Of a stretch of 64,000 nucleotides of DNA, positions 44,031-52,779 are shown in pieces (the stretch's first letter is position 1; every line of letters starts with the position of its first letter). The notes beneath the pieces are model-generated. The model made no database searches. It was not told where the DNA came from and saw only the letters and a list, made by a program, of their open reading frames with translations. Source of the stretch: Hymenobacter mellowenesis. GTDB taxonomy: Bacteria > Bacteroidota > Bacteroidia > Cytophagales > Hymenobacteraceae. Made by a program: the position numbers and the translations under genes. The stretch covers positions 248,001 through 312,000 of the forward strand of contig NZ_JAUQSX010000001.1 in the NCBI RefSeq assembly GCF_030581005.1. The letters run 5' to 3'.

Positions 44031-47000
44031 TTATTCCACCACCACTTTGCGGGTCAGCGTTTCGGCGCCGGCCTGCACCAGCAGGGTGTAGAGGCCCGGG
44101 GCTAAGTCGCGGGTGCTCACCTGCTGCTCCGTCGCGGTGGTCAGCGCCTGGGCGCGCACCACCTGGCCCAGGGCGTTGAGCAGCTGCAGGCGGCCGGCGC
44201 GGGCGTCGAGGCCCGACAGGCGCAGGGTGAAGGCGCCGGTGGCCGTGGGGTTGGGGAATACCGTGAGGGCGGCGGCGTTGGTTTGCGGGCGGGTGCCGAG
44301 CGGCACGAGGCCAACGGTGAAGGAGCCGGTGGGGTCGTTGCTGGCGTAGCCGCTCACGGCCAGGTAGTAGCGCTGGCCGGCGGTGAGGCCCGTCAGGGCC
44401 ACGTTGCCCAGGCTGGTGTTGGCGCCCGCGCTGGCGCGGCAGGCCACCTGCACGAAACCGGTGGAGCACGTGGTGGCCGTGAACACGCGCACCAGCCCGG
44501 CCGCGTTGCCGCTGAAGTAGAGCGTGGGGTTGCTCACGGCGGGCGTCCAGGTAAACCAGGCGTCCTTGGGCAGCTGCGCATTCGAGCAGGTGGGCAGCGT
44601 GTTCACGATGCCGCCGATGGTGCTGGTGGTGCAGTTCACGTTGGAAGCGGTGATTTGGCCGGTGAGGGCGATGGCGCCGCAGGGCTCGTCGTAGGCCGGG
44701 GTGAGCTGGTCGAAGGTGATGGTCTGGGTGTTGTTGGCGGCGTTGCCGTCGGGCTGGCCGTTGGGCAGGCTGCCGGTCACGCTGAGGGTGTAGGTGCCGG
44801 CCTGCGTGAGGGCGATGGGCGTGGTGAACGTCAGCTGCTGGGTGGCGCGGTAGGCCAGGTTCAGGCCCGTGAAGGTTTGCGAGTTGGTGGCGGGCGTGGC
44901 ACCGTTGTTCACCGCGTAGCTCAGCGTGACGGACGTGAGCGGGGCCGTGCCGTCGTTGCGAATAGTCACCGTGACGGGGTTGGTGCCGAGCACGGCCGGC
45001 GTGGCGGGCGCGTTGATGCTCAGCACGGCCACGTCGTTGGGCACTACGGTCAACTCGTAGGCGCCCGGGTCGGGCAAGGCCGGCCGCAGCGTGCCCACGA
45101 TGTCGCGCGGCACGCGGGCCAGCAGTGCGCCGGTGCCGGTGCCGTCGAGGGCCGCGTTCAGGGGCCGCAGGTCGCCGGTGGCCACACTGGCAAACTGCGG
45201 GGCCAGGGCCACGCTGTTTTGGTCGTAGGCGGCGCTGTTCACGGCGCGCCAGTTGACTAGGGTCACCTGGTTGCTGTTGTAGTAGCCCGTGTAGCCGTTG
45301 GTGCCGGTCACGTATAGGTTGTTGTAGTCGGAGGTGATGGCAGAAGTAGGGGCCCCGAAGTACAGCGCGTACTTGTTGCCGGTACCGCCGCGGGTCACGC
45401 TCAGCAGGTTATTGCGGAAGTCAATAAAATTGGCCACGCCCGTCTGATAAAAGGCGTAGCAAGCCGACGTGCCGGTATAGGCCGCGTTGTCGAGCGACAC
45501 GGTGTTGTGGTAGTAGCGCGTGTAGCCGGTGCTCGAATTGTAAATGCCGTAGTCGACGCCCGTGCCGGTGAAGTTGTACATCACGTTGTTCACCACCTCG
45601 TTTTCCGTCCCCAGCGTGCCGCTGTTCGAAGTGTAGTAAATGCCGTAGGCGCTGGCGCCCGCACCGCCCGTGGGTGCCCCCGTGAAGGAGTCGTGGATGC
45701 GGTTGCTTTCGACAACCGACGACAGGTTGTTGTAGGCGTAAATGCCGTAGAAGGTGGTGGTCACCGAGCGGTTCAGGCGGTGCACGTTGTTGCCCGTCAC
45801 CCGCGCGCCGGTGCAGGTTTCCACGTCAATACCGCGCATGTAAAAGTCGCGCACCTCGTTGTTGGTCACGCGCTGGCCGGTGGCCCGGCTGCCGCTGGTG
45901 TAGCCCACCAGCACTACACCGTTGTAGCCGCCGCTGATGAGGTTGCGCTCCACCCGCAGGTTGTTGGCGTTGCCGGGCGGCACCAACGTGCTGGAATTGC
46001 CCGCTGCTGTCAGAATGCCCACGCAGCCGCCCGAGGTGGTGGACAAGGAGGTCAGTATCACGCAGGACGCAATGCGGTTGTTTTCGGCCGCTCCCTGCAG
46101 CTGCACGCCCGTACCGTAGCTCACGCCCGGGGCAACTCCACCCGTGGCGTCGATGGTGAGGTTCTGCAGCGTTACGTAGTCGGTGTCGAGCAGCGAAATG
46201 GCCGCCGACTGCACCACCGTGCCGTTGTAGGTCAGGGTCTGCTTATTAGCGCCGCCATCCACCACCACGGTGTCGGTGGCGCTCACGCCGGGTATCACAC
46301 CCAGAATAAACGGGCCGGTGTAGGGACCGTTGAGCACGTTCAGGCGCACGGGGCCGGCCACGCCGCCGCCGTTCAGGGCCGCCGCCGCCGCCCCGAAGCT
46401 GGCGAAGTTGGTGGCGCTGGCAGGCTGCTGCTGGTTGATGGTGTAAGTGCCGCGCAGGGCGGTGTAGAGCACCGTGGTGCGGGCGTTGTTGGTAGCGTTG
46501 GCGTCGGGCTGGCCGTTGGGCAGGCTGGACGTCACGGTCAGGGTATCGGAGCCGGCCAGCAGCGTGGCCGGCGTGGTGAAGGTGAGGCTTTGGGTGGCAG
46601 CAGGGCCCAGGCCGCTTAGGGTGAAGGTCTGGGCCACGGGCGGGCCGCCGTTCAGCACGTACTGAAGGCGCACCGACGTCAGCGTGGTGCTGCCGTTGTT
46701 GAGCACGGTGGCCACCACCGGCCGCGCACCCGCTACCACTGGCGAGGTGGGCGCATCAATGCTCAGCACAGCCACATCAAAAGCCGGCGGCGTAAACTCG
46801 TAGGCGCCCAGGTCGGGCGCGGCGGCGCGGGCAGTGCCCGTGAAATCCTGCGGCACGCGGGTGAGCGGGGTGGCCTTGCCATCGAGGGGGCTGGCGGTGG
46901 GGCGCAGGTTGCCGGCGGTCACATTCTCGAAGCCGGGTTCGGCATTGGTGCTGTTCTGGTCGAAGGCGGCGTTGTTGGCGGTGCGCCAAGCGGCGAAGCT

Positions 47001-48272
47001 GATGTAGTTGGTCAGCACATAAGAACCCGTGATGAAGTTGGCGCCCTGCCCGCTCAAGTCGTTGTAGTTGCACACGGTCGAGCCCGTGGTGCCCGTGGAC
47101 AGGAACACGGCGTACTGCGGCATGCCCCCGCCCCGGTTCACCCGCACGATGTTGTTCAGGAATTCCACGTTCGGGCCCAGCAGCTGGTAGAAGCCATACG
47201 AGCTGTTGATGGACGTGCTGCTGGGGTCGTTGATGTCGATGGTGTTGTGGTAGTAGCGCGTGTAGGCCGAGCTGTTGTTTTGAATCCCGTACACCGCGCC
47301 CGAGCTGGAAATGTCGTACACCAGATTGTTGATGATGTAGTTGGGGCTGGTGGCCGTGGCCGCCGTGCCCGTGCCCACGTAGATGCCGTACGACGTGCCG
47401 CCGGTGCCCGCCGCGTAGGCGCCGTGCAGGCGGTTGCGCTCCACGGCTGCGCCGCTCACGCCGGTGGTGAGGTAGATGCCGTAGTAAGTCGTCACCGACG
47501 TGGCCGTAGGCCGCGTGGCCTCGTTGCCGGTCAGCTGCGGCGCGTCGAGGTAGCCCGCGTACAGGCCGTACTGGTAAAAGTCGCGCACCGTGTTGTTGCT
47601 GATGACCACGCCCGGCGTGGGCGCAGCGGCCGTGTTGCCCATGGCCACAATGCCGTAGTAGCCGCCCTGCACCGTATTGCCGCTGATGGTCACGTTCTGG
47701 TTGGCCGTGGCGCCGGCCCCGGTGATGCTGGTGGTGGAAGCCCCCGACACGATGCCGGCGCAGTTGAAGGCTATGCCGGCAGTCACGGTGCAGTTGCTCA
47801 CCACGTTATTGTCGGCGTTGTTCACCAGCTGCACGCCCCAGCTGGCCGTGGTGCCGGTAAGGGCCGTCACGTTCAGGTTGTTCAGGGTGATGAAGTCGGC
47901 TCCGTTTAGTATCACCACGGCCGGCTCGGCCGCCACGGTGGGCGTAAACTGCAGGGTGCGGCCATTGCCGTTGAACGTCACCCGGTTGGTGGCGCTGCTG
48001 CCCGTGATGGCCGGCAGCTTCAGCTGCTCGGTGTAGGGCCCGCCGCTCACCGCAAAGGTCACGGGGCCGCTCACGCCGCTGGTGGTCAGGGCCGTAGCCG
48101 CCGCCCCGAAGCTGGCGTAGTTGGTGCCGCCCGTAGGCAGGGCGCTGTTGATGGTGTAGGCGCCGCTGAGTTGGGCCAGGGCCGCCGGGCCGCTCAGCAG
48201 CAACGCCAGCAGCGCGCCGCCCAGGCGGTACCAGCGGGCCGGGCGGGGCATCATCGTAGTTGTTTCAGACAT
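44031..48272 (-). CDS. Giant T9SS-exported beta-helix and CARDB-like protein
   Basis: 1413 residues from the ATG at 48272 (MSETTTMMPRPARWYRL), with a signal peptide to about residue 34. The protein contains two long similar halves (about 36-600 and 608-1190). Each half has a right-handed parallel beta-helix rich in N-N-x-V/N-x-I turns (GVISNNTVRDFYQYGLYAG, RVTNNEVRDFYMRGIDVET) that ends in LGAYEFTPP or PGAYELTVV, followed by a CARDB-like domain (VAVLSIDAPTSPVVAG, VAVLSINAPATPAVLG). The next part is a Cys-containing domain (DEPCGAIALTGQITASN, about 1200-1330), and the last 75 residues are a T9SS sorting domain (LTVFPNPTATGAFTLRL ... LAPGLYTLLVQAG ... KVVVE). Beta-helix proteins often bind or cleave polysaccharide, but no catalytic site is evident. 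It is divergent from a histidine kinase. Confidence 0.88.
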   Translation of the reverse strand: MSETTTMMPRPARWYRLGGALLALLLSGPAALAQLSGAYTINSALPTGGTNYASFGAAATALTTSGVSGPVTFAVSGGPYTEQLKLPAITGSSATNRVTFNGNGRTLQFTPTVAAEPAVVILNGADFITLNNLNVTALTGTTASWGVQLVNNADNNVVSNCTVTAGIAFNCAGIVSGASTTSITGAGATANQNVTISGNTVQGGYYGIVAMGNTAAAPTPGVVISNNTVRDFYQYGLYAGYLDAPQLTGNEATRPTATSVTTYYGIYLTTGVSGAAVERNRLHGAYAAGTGGTSYGIYVGTGTAATATSPNYIINNLVYDISSSGAVYGIQNNSSAYTRYYHNTIDINDPSSTSINSSYGFYQLLGPNVEFLNNIVRVNRGGGMPQYAVFLSTGTTGSTVCNYNDLSGQGANFITGSYVLTNYISFAAWRTANNAAFDQNSTNAEPGFENVTAGNLRPTASPLDGKATPLTRVPQDFTGTARAAAPDLGAYEFTPPAFDVAVLSIDAPTSPVVAGARPVVATVLNNGSTTLTSVRLQYVLNGGPPVAQTFTLSGLGPAATQSLTFTTPATLLAGSDTLTVTSSLPNGQPDANATNNARTTVLYTALRGTYTINQQQPASATNFASFGAAAAALNGGGVAGPVRLNVLNGPYTGPFILGVIPGVSATDTVVVDGGANKQTLTYNGTVVQSAAISLLDTDYVTLQNLTIDATGGVAPGVSYGTGVQLQGAAENNRIASCVILTSLSTTSGGCVGILTAAGNSSTLVPPGNANNLRVERNLISGGYNGVVLVGYTSGSRATGQRVTNNEVRDFYMRGIDVETCTGARVTGNNVHRLNRSVTTTFYGIYAYNNLSSVVESNRIHDSFTGAPTGGAGASAYGIYYTSNSGTLGTENEVVNNVMYNFTGTGVDYGIYNSSTGYTRYYHNTVSLDNAAYTGTSACYAFYQTGVANFIDFRNNLLSVTRGGTGNKYALYFGAPTSAITSDYNNLYVTGTNGYTGYYNSNQVTLVNWRAVNSAAYDQNSVALAPQFASVATGDLRPLNAALDGTGTGALLARVPRDIVGTLRPALPDPGAYELTVVPNDVAVLSINAPATPAVLGTNPVTVTIRNDGTAPLTSVTLSYAVNNGATPATNSQTFTGLNLAYRATQQLTFTTPIALTQAGTYTLSVTGSLPNGQPDGNAANNTQTITFDQLTPAYDEPCGAIALTGQITASNVNCTTSTIGGIVNTLPTCSNAQLPKDAWFTWTPAVSNPTLYFSGNAAGLVRVFTATTCSTGFVQVACRASAGANTSLGNVALTGLTAGQRYYLAVSGYASNDPTGSFTVGLVPLGTRPQTNAAALTVFPNPTATGAFTLRLSGLDARAGRLQLLNALGQVVRAQALTTATEQQVSTRDLAPGLYTLLVQAGAETLTRKVVVE

Positions 48273-48316
48273 AGGAAAAAGAATGAAGGATTTTGAAGCG
48301 AATAAAACGCTGACCA

Positions 48317-48360
48317 GCAACCGCTGTGCCCTGCGTGCAAACACCCGCAGGAGCGGTTGC
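48317..48360. promoter_or_regulatory. Nested inverted repeat in the divergent leader
   Basis: Outer arms GCAACCGCT / AGCGGTTGC enclose CCTGCG / CGCAGG. It sits 45-90 bases upstream of the T9SS gene start on its leader and could be a regulatory hairpin. No T tract follows. Confidence 0.45.
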
Positions 48361-48417
48361 GACGGGCGCTCTTGCCGCACAAGGTAGCCTTGCCCCAATA
48401 CCGCTAAAACCGCCCCG

Positions 48418-48472
48418 GCGCGAGTCCGGCGGTTTCGGGTGCGAGTCCGGATTTTTGGAGTGCGAGTTCGCT
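48418..48472. promoter_or_regulatory. Three direct repeats at 21-bp period, candidate LytTR binding sites
   Basis: GCGAGTCCGG at 48420, GCGAGTCCGG at 48441 and GCGAGTTCGC at 48462 are spaced by exactly 21 bp each. LytTR-family regulators (AgrA, AlgR and relatives) bind about 9-bp direct repeats separated by 12-13 bp, that is, a 21-22-bp period. A LytTR regulator gene lies downstream at 50737. The sites lie between the divergent T9SS and kinase genes. Confidence 0.6.
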
Positions 48473-48550
48473 TTAAAGCCCAATCCGGCGCAACCGGCTG
48501 CTACCAAGCCGGGCAGGCGCCCCAATTCAGGGTTTTCGGCCCCGCCACCG

Positions 48551-48558
48551 TATCTTGG
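48551..48558 (+). promoter_or_regulatory. Near-match -7 element TATCTTGG before the kinase gene
   Basis: TATCTTGG differs from TAnnTTTG at one position. It lies 26 bases upstream of the proposed GTG start and 80-140 bases downstream of the triple direct repeat. Confidence 0.35.
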
Positions 48559-48584
48559 GTAATCCTGTCTGTTTCGCTTTGTCT

Positions 48585-50546
48585 GTGCGCTTCTTTCGCC
48601 TCTTGTTTCTGCTGTTGCTGCCCTTCGGAGCCGGGGCCCAGGCGTCCATCGACAGCCTGCAGCAGCGTTTGGCCACCACGCCGCCCGACACCAACCGCGT
48701 GCTGCTGCTCAATCACTTGTGCTGGCAAACCAGCACTCATAACGTGGCCCAGGCCCTCGCCTACGGGCAGCAGGGCCTGACGCTGGCCCGGCAGCTGCGC
48801 TTCGGCCTGGGCGAAGTGTACCTGCTCAACGCCCTGGCCCGGGCCGCCTTCCTGCAGCACGATGAGCTGGCCGCCATCCGCTACTACCAGCAGGCCGTGC
48901 GCCGCGCCGAAGCCACGCCCCGGGCCGACCGCCAACTCATGCTGGCCCTGCTGGGCCTGAGCCGGGTGGCCATTCAGCAACAGGATTTTGCCGAAGGCGA
49001 GAAGTACGGCCGCCTGGCCCTGGCCCACCTGCAGCGCCACCGCCCGGTCTCGCTCACCGACCAGGGTCTGAGCCAGTACAGCCTGGCCTCGCTCTACTAC
49101 GGCTGGCTGCGCTCCGGCCAGCCCGCTCCCGACTCCATCGACCGCCTCTGCACCACCTACACCCGCCGGACCCTGGCCACCTTCCGCCGCCTGCCGCCCG
49201 ATACCAACCTGGCTTCCTGCTTCGCCGACATGGGCAAGGTGCACGCCCTGCACCGGCAATATGATTCGGCCGAATATTGCTTTCACGAGTCGCTGCGGCT
49301 CTACCAGCGCTTCGGCGACCGATTCGGCCAGACCGAAACCCGCCTTGGCCTGGCCGAAGTGCTGCTGGCCCGCCACCGCCCCGCCGAGGCCGAAGCCCTG
49401 CTCCGCCCCGCCGTGGCCTGGGCCCGCCAGCTCAAAGCCACCGGCCTCGAAGCCCAGGGCGACCAGCTGCTGGCCGCCGCCCTGGCCGAAACCGGGCAGG
49501 GCCTGGCCGCCTATCGGCTGGCCCACACTGGTCAGGCTTTGCTCGACAGCCTGCAGTCGGCCGAACGGCGCGAAACCCTGGCCCGCCTGCGCGTACAGTT
49601 CGACACCGAGCGGCAGCAAAGCCGCGTGCGCGAGCTCACCCAGCGCACCCGGCACCAGCAGCAGCAGGCCGCCCGGCAGCGACAGTACCTGTGGCTGCTG
49701 GGGGGCTTGTTGCTAGCCGTGGCCGGCGGCTTGGGCGTGGCCGGCCTGCTGGCCTGGCGCCTGCGCCTGAGCCGGGCGCTGCTGGCCAATCAGAACGCCG
49801 AGCTGCAGGCCACCCGCACCGAGCAGGACCGCCTATACGCCCTCATTGCCCACGATTTGCGCAGCCCCGTCGTCGCCTTCACCGCCCTGGCCGACCTGCT
49901 GAAGCGCTACGTGGAGCGCCACGACACCGTCCGCCTGCTGGGCCTGGGTGAGCGCATGCGCCAGGCCGCCGAGGGCCTGCGCGGCCTCCTCGACAACCTG
50001 CTGAGCTGGGCCCTCACCCAGCGCGGCGAACTCACGCCCCAGCCCGAGCCACTGGCCGCCGCCGCCCTGCTGGCCGAAGCTGCCGAGCTCTACCAGCCCG
50101 GTGCCGAAGCCGGCGGCGTGCAGCTCCTCGTGGCACCCGAAGCCGCCGGCCACCTCCTCGCCGACCGCAACATGACGCATACCATCCTGCGCAACCTCAT
50201 CAGTAACGCCCTGCGCGCTACGCCGCCGGGCGGCACCATTACCCTCGACGCCCGCGCCAGCCAGCCCGGCCAGCTAGTGCTGAGCGTGCGCGATACCGGC
50301 ACGGGCATGGACGCCGGGCAGGTGCAGCGCCTGCTGGCCGAGGCGCCCCTGGCCCTGCCGGCCGGTCGGCGCAGTCCCACCGGCCTGGGCTGGCGCCTGA
50401 GTCAGTCGTTTGCCCGCGCCCAGGGCGGGCAGCTGGGTTTGGAGAGCGCGCCGGGGCGGGGCACTACGGTAATGTTGAAGCTGCCGGCGGCGGGGAGCGT
50501 GGCGGTGGGTATGAAGGTGCCTCACCTGGCGGGAGAGGCGGTGTAG
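48585..50546 (+). CDS. TPR-containing sensor histidine kinase
   Basis: About 653 residues from a GTG at 48585, chosen because the signal peptide RFFRLLFLLLLPFGAGAQA follows; a TTG 30 bases upstream is also in frame. The exported sensor part (about 25-360) is tetratricopeptide repeats (for example GLTLARQLRFGLGEVYLLNALA, EGEKYGRLALAHLQRH). One membrane helix is at about 369-392, then a coiled-coil-like stretch. The phosphorylated His423 is in LIAHDLRSPV, the N box is ILRNLISNALRATPPGG, and G boxes are VRDTGTGMDAGQ and GLGWRLSQ. The downstream LytTR response regulator (190 bases on) is its likely partner, with a triplicated palindromic element between. Confidence 0.9.
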   Translation: MRFFRLLFLLLLPFGAGAQASIDSLQQRLATTPPDTNRVLLLNHLCWQTSTHNVAQALAYGQQGLTLARQLRFGLGEVYLLNALARAAFLQHDELAAIRYYQQAVRRAEATPRADRQLMLALLGLSRVAIQQQDFAEGEKYGRLALAHLQRHRPVSLTDQGLSQYSLASLYYGWLRSGQPAPDSIDRLCTTYTRRTLATFRRLPPDTNLASCFADMGKVHALHRQYDSAEYCFHESLRLYQRFGDRFGQTETRLGLAEVLLARHRPAEAEALLRPAVAWARQLKATGLEAQGDQLLAAALAETGQGLAAYRLAHTGQALLDSLQSAERRETLARLRVQFDTERQQSRVRELTQRTRHQQQQAARQRQYLWLLGGLLLAVAGGLGVAGLLAWRLRLSRALLANQNAELQATRTEQDRLYALIAHDLRSPVVAFTALADLLKRYVERHDTVRLLGLGERMRQAAEGLRGLLDNLLSWALTQRGELTPQPEPLAAAALLAEAAELYQPGAEAGGVQLLVAPEAAGHLLADRNMTHTILRNLISNALRATPPGGTITLDARASQPGQLVLSVRDTGTGMDAGQVQRLLAEAPLALPAGRRSPTGLGWRLSQSFARAQGGQLGLESAPGRGTTVMLKLPAAGSVAVGMKVPHLAGEAV

Positions 50547-50694
50547 GGGCGGGGCCTGCCTCCGCCCGGCGTTGAACGAAATCATTGAGGCGGCGCGCTT
50601 GGCTTTGAACAAAATCGGTGAGGCGGCGCGCCCGGCATTGAACAAAACCGGTGAGGCGGCGCGCCCGGCGGGTGGGGGCAGGCCCCGCCCCTAC
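50543..50694. repeat. Palindromic element, family 3 copy b, with triplicated loop
   Basis: The outer arms GTAGGGGCGGGGCCTGCC and the inverted GGCAGGCCCCGCCCCTAC enclose three tandem 33-bp units. The left end contains the stop codon (TAG at 50544-50546) of the histidine kinase gene. Confidence 0.88.
50568..50666 (+). repeat. Three tandem 33-bp units in the family 3 loop
   Basis: Units start at 50568, 50601 and 50634, each beginning GGC[GTA]TTGAAC[GA]AAA and ending GAGGCGGCGCGC. Units 2 and 3 differ at two positions; unit 1 differs more. Confidence 0.9.
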
Positions 50695-50736
50695 TCGTTC
50701 GGGCTGCGTACTTTTCGGCAGAAACCTGAAAAACCT

Positions 50737-51495
50737 ATGGCCGATTTAGCTATTCGCGTGCTGGTGGTGGAAGACGAGCCGATTTACGCCGACCAGCTGG
50801 AGCTTTACCTGCAAGACCTGGGCTGCGAGTTCATCGGCCCGGCCACGGACGCGCGCACGGCTCTCTCGCTGTTTCGCACCGAGGCCGTTGACCTAGTGCT
50901 GCTCGATGTGCACCTGCGCGGCGCGGTGGATGGTATCGAGCTGGCCGCCCAGCTGCGCGAGTTGCGCCCCGTCTCGCTGATTTTCCTGACCTCCCGGGCC
51001 GACGACGAGGCGTTTGCCCGCGCCCGGCCGCTGGGCCCGGCGGCCTACCTCATTAAACCCGTGGCGTTTGGGGCCTTGCAACGGGCTATGGCGCTGGCCA
51101 TCGACAGCTTCTCGGGCGCGGCGCCGGTGGCTAGCGCCCCGGCCACCCCAGCTTCTCAAGCGTCGGCAAAGACCCCGGATTCGCTGTTTATCAAGGAAAA
51201 TGGCCTGCTGGAGAAAATCCGCGTGAGCGAGATTCAAAGCGTGGAGGCCGACAACAAGGTATGCCGCTTGGTGCTGGCCGGGCGGGTGGTGACGGTGCGA
51301 ATGCCCCTGCGCGACGTGATGCGCCACCTGCCCCCCGACCGGTTCGTGCAGATTCAGCGCAGCTACCACATCAACCTCGACTACCTCGAACGCTTCGACC
51401 CAACGCGCAACCTGGTGCAAGTGGGCGAACAGCTGCTGCCGGTGGGCGAAACCTACCACCACGAGCTGCTACGCCGGTTGCATAAGCTGGATTAG
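50737..51495 (+). CDS. LytTR-family response regulator
   Basis: 252 residues from the ATG at 50737 (MADLAIRVLVVEDEP). The open frame upstream runs through a palindromic repeat and is not coding. The receiver domain has acidic VVEDEP, phospho-acceptor Asp57 in LVLLDVHL, Thr85 and Lys107 (LIKPV). A Pro/Ala/Ser linker (about 125-145) leads to a LytTR DNA-binding domain at 155-250 (SLFIKENGLLEKIRVSEIQ, VEADNKVCRLVL, FVQIQRSYHINLDYLERF). It is the probable output of the TPR kinase encoded 190 bases upstream, and its binding sites may be the 21-bp-period repeats at 48418-48472. It converges with the metallopeptidase gene by a 4-bp overlap. Confidence 0.93.
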   Translation: MADLAIRVLVVEDEPIYADQLELYLQDLGCEFIGPATDARTALSLFRTEAVDLVLLDVHLRGAVDGIELAAQLRELRPVSLIFLTSRADDEAFARARPLGPAAYLIKPVAFGALQRAMALAIDSFSGAAPVASAPATPASQASAKTPDSLFIKENGLLEKIRVSEIQSVEADNKVCRLVLAGRVVTVRMPLRDVMRHLPPDRFVQIQRSYHINLDYLERFDPTRNLVQVGEQLLPVGETYHHELLRRLHKLD

Positions 51496-52586
51496 CCTGG
51501 ATTTGACAGCCGCCAGGCGGCGGCGTTTCGGCATACCTGGTGGATAAATGCCATTTTCCGCACCACTTCGGGCCGGATGATGAAGGGGTAGGAATCGGGC
51601 TGGCCCATGCTGCGGTTCAGGCTGTTCATGGCGAAGGTGAGCGGCAGCCACTGTTCCATGAGCCGGTTGAAATCGGCTTGCTCGTAGGGCTCTTCGCTGA
51701 TGGTGGCGCGCAGGAGCTGCGCGTCACCGGCTCCCTCGGGGTTCACGGCGAGGCCGAAGGCGTGGGCGGTTTGCAGCGTGTCGAGGATGTGCAGGTAGTG
51801 GGCCCAGGTTTCGGCCCAGTCTTCCCAAGGATGGCTGCTGGCGTAGGCGCTGATGTAGTGCTGTGGCCAGTCGGGGCGCGGGCCGTCGGCGTAGTGCTGT
51901 TGCAGGGCCGCGGCGTAGTCCTGCCGCTCATCGCCGAAAATCTGGCGGTATTCGGCCAAATTCGGGGTGTTGTCAATCAGAAGGTTCCAGTAGTAGTGGC
52001 CCACTTCGTGGCGGAAGTGGCCCAGCAGCGTGCGGTAGGTTTCGGCCATGGCGCGGCGGGCCTGTTCGCGCTCGATGTCGTCGGCTTCGGCAATGTTGAT
52101 GGTGATGAGGCCGTTGGCGTGGCCGGTCAGCACCTTGTCGGTTTCGTTGGGGCCGGTATCGGCTTTGAAGTCGAAGGCCAGGCCGTTTTCGGAATCAGTT
52201 ACCTTACTCACCACGGGCAGGCCCATGCGCAGTAGCGTGTACACCAGCCGGCGCTTGGCGGCTTCGAGGGCTTGCCAGCGCAGCCGGTAAGCGGTGTTGC
52301 CGAGGTCGGGGATGGTGCGGTTGAGAGCGCAGGCGGTGCAGAACGGCGTGGGGCTGCCAGTGGGCACCAGCCAGTTGCAATTAGCGTCGGCGTGGTTCTG
52401 GCAGTAGCGGTAAGTAGCTGAAGCGGGCCCAGCACCGAATAGACAGAACGTGTCGTCGGCCTGGGCCAGCAGCGGCAGCAACTCAAGTTGCCGGGTTTCG
52501 AATCCCAAAGAGTAGCCGCACTTTTCGCAGCGGTTGTTTTCGAAGTAGAGCACTTGGCCACAGTGCGTGCAGGTGAAAAGCTTCAT
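51492..52586 (-). CDS. Zinc-ribbon putative metallopeptidase (Peptidase_Mx-like)
   Basis: 364 residues from the ATG at 52586 (MKLFTCTHCGQ). An N-terminal zinc ribbon has CTHC and CEKC pairs, then a second Cys/His cluster CQNHADANCNW...CTAC. The catalytic part contains HEVGHYYW (about residue 193), the HExxH metalloprotease site, followed by an E/D-rich segment (DERQDYAAALQQHYADG) and HPWEDWAETWAHY, which supplies a further His or Glu ligand. It matches the PF10005/PF15887 pairing. This family is repeatedly found beside circularly permuted ATP-grasp, Alpha-E and transglutaminase genes, and these follow here as divergent neighbours, so a role in processing the same peptide or protein is likely. 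Confidence 0.83.
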   Translation of the reverse strand: MKLFTCTHCGQVLYFENNRCEKCGYSLGFETRQLELLPLLAQADDTFCLFGAGPASATYRYCQNHADANCNWLVPTGSPTPFCTACALNRTIPDLGNTAYRLRWQALEAAKRRLVYTLLRMGLPVVSKVTDSENGLAFDFKADTGPNETDKVLTGHANGLITINIAEADDIEREQARRAMAETYRTLLGHFRHEVGHYYWNLLIDNTPNLAEYRQIFGDERQDYAAALQQHYADGPRPDWPQHYISAYASSHPWEDWAETWAHYLHILDTLQTAHAFGLAVNPEGAGDAQLLRATISEEPYEQADFNRLMEQWLPLTFAMNSLNRSMGQPDSYPFIIRPEVVRKMAFIHQVCRNAAAWRLSNPG

Positions 52587-52779
52587 CGTTCGGACGGGCG
52601 GAGAGGTCTGGTAGTACGGCGATATCCTCACCATAGATGAGAACTGTTTCTCCGGCTTGAAATATTTACCCCTACTTTCATTCCAACTAATTATTTTATT
52701 AGTAAAGGCCTGCTGATTTTAAGGCACTCTGTCGTTTATTACATCAATATTCCTGATTTCGACCTTTTATAGAAAGGCT

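Noticed and set aside
50572..50736. Upstream in-frame extension of the LytTR regulator
   Set aside because: It translates the tandem palindromic repeat; the receiver domain begins just after the ATG at 50737.
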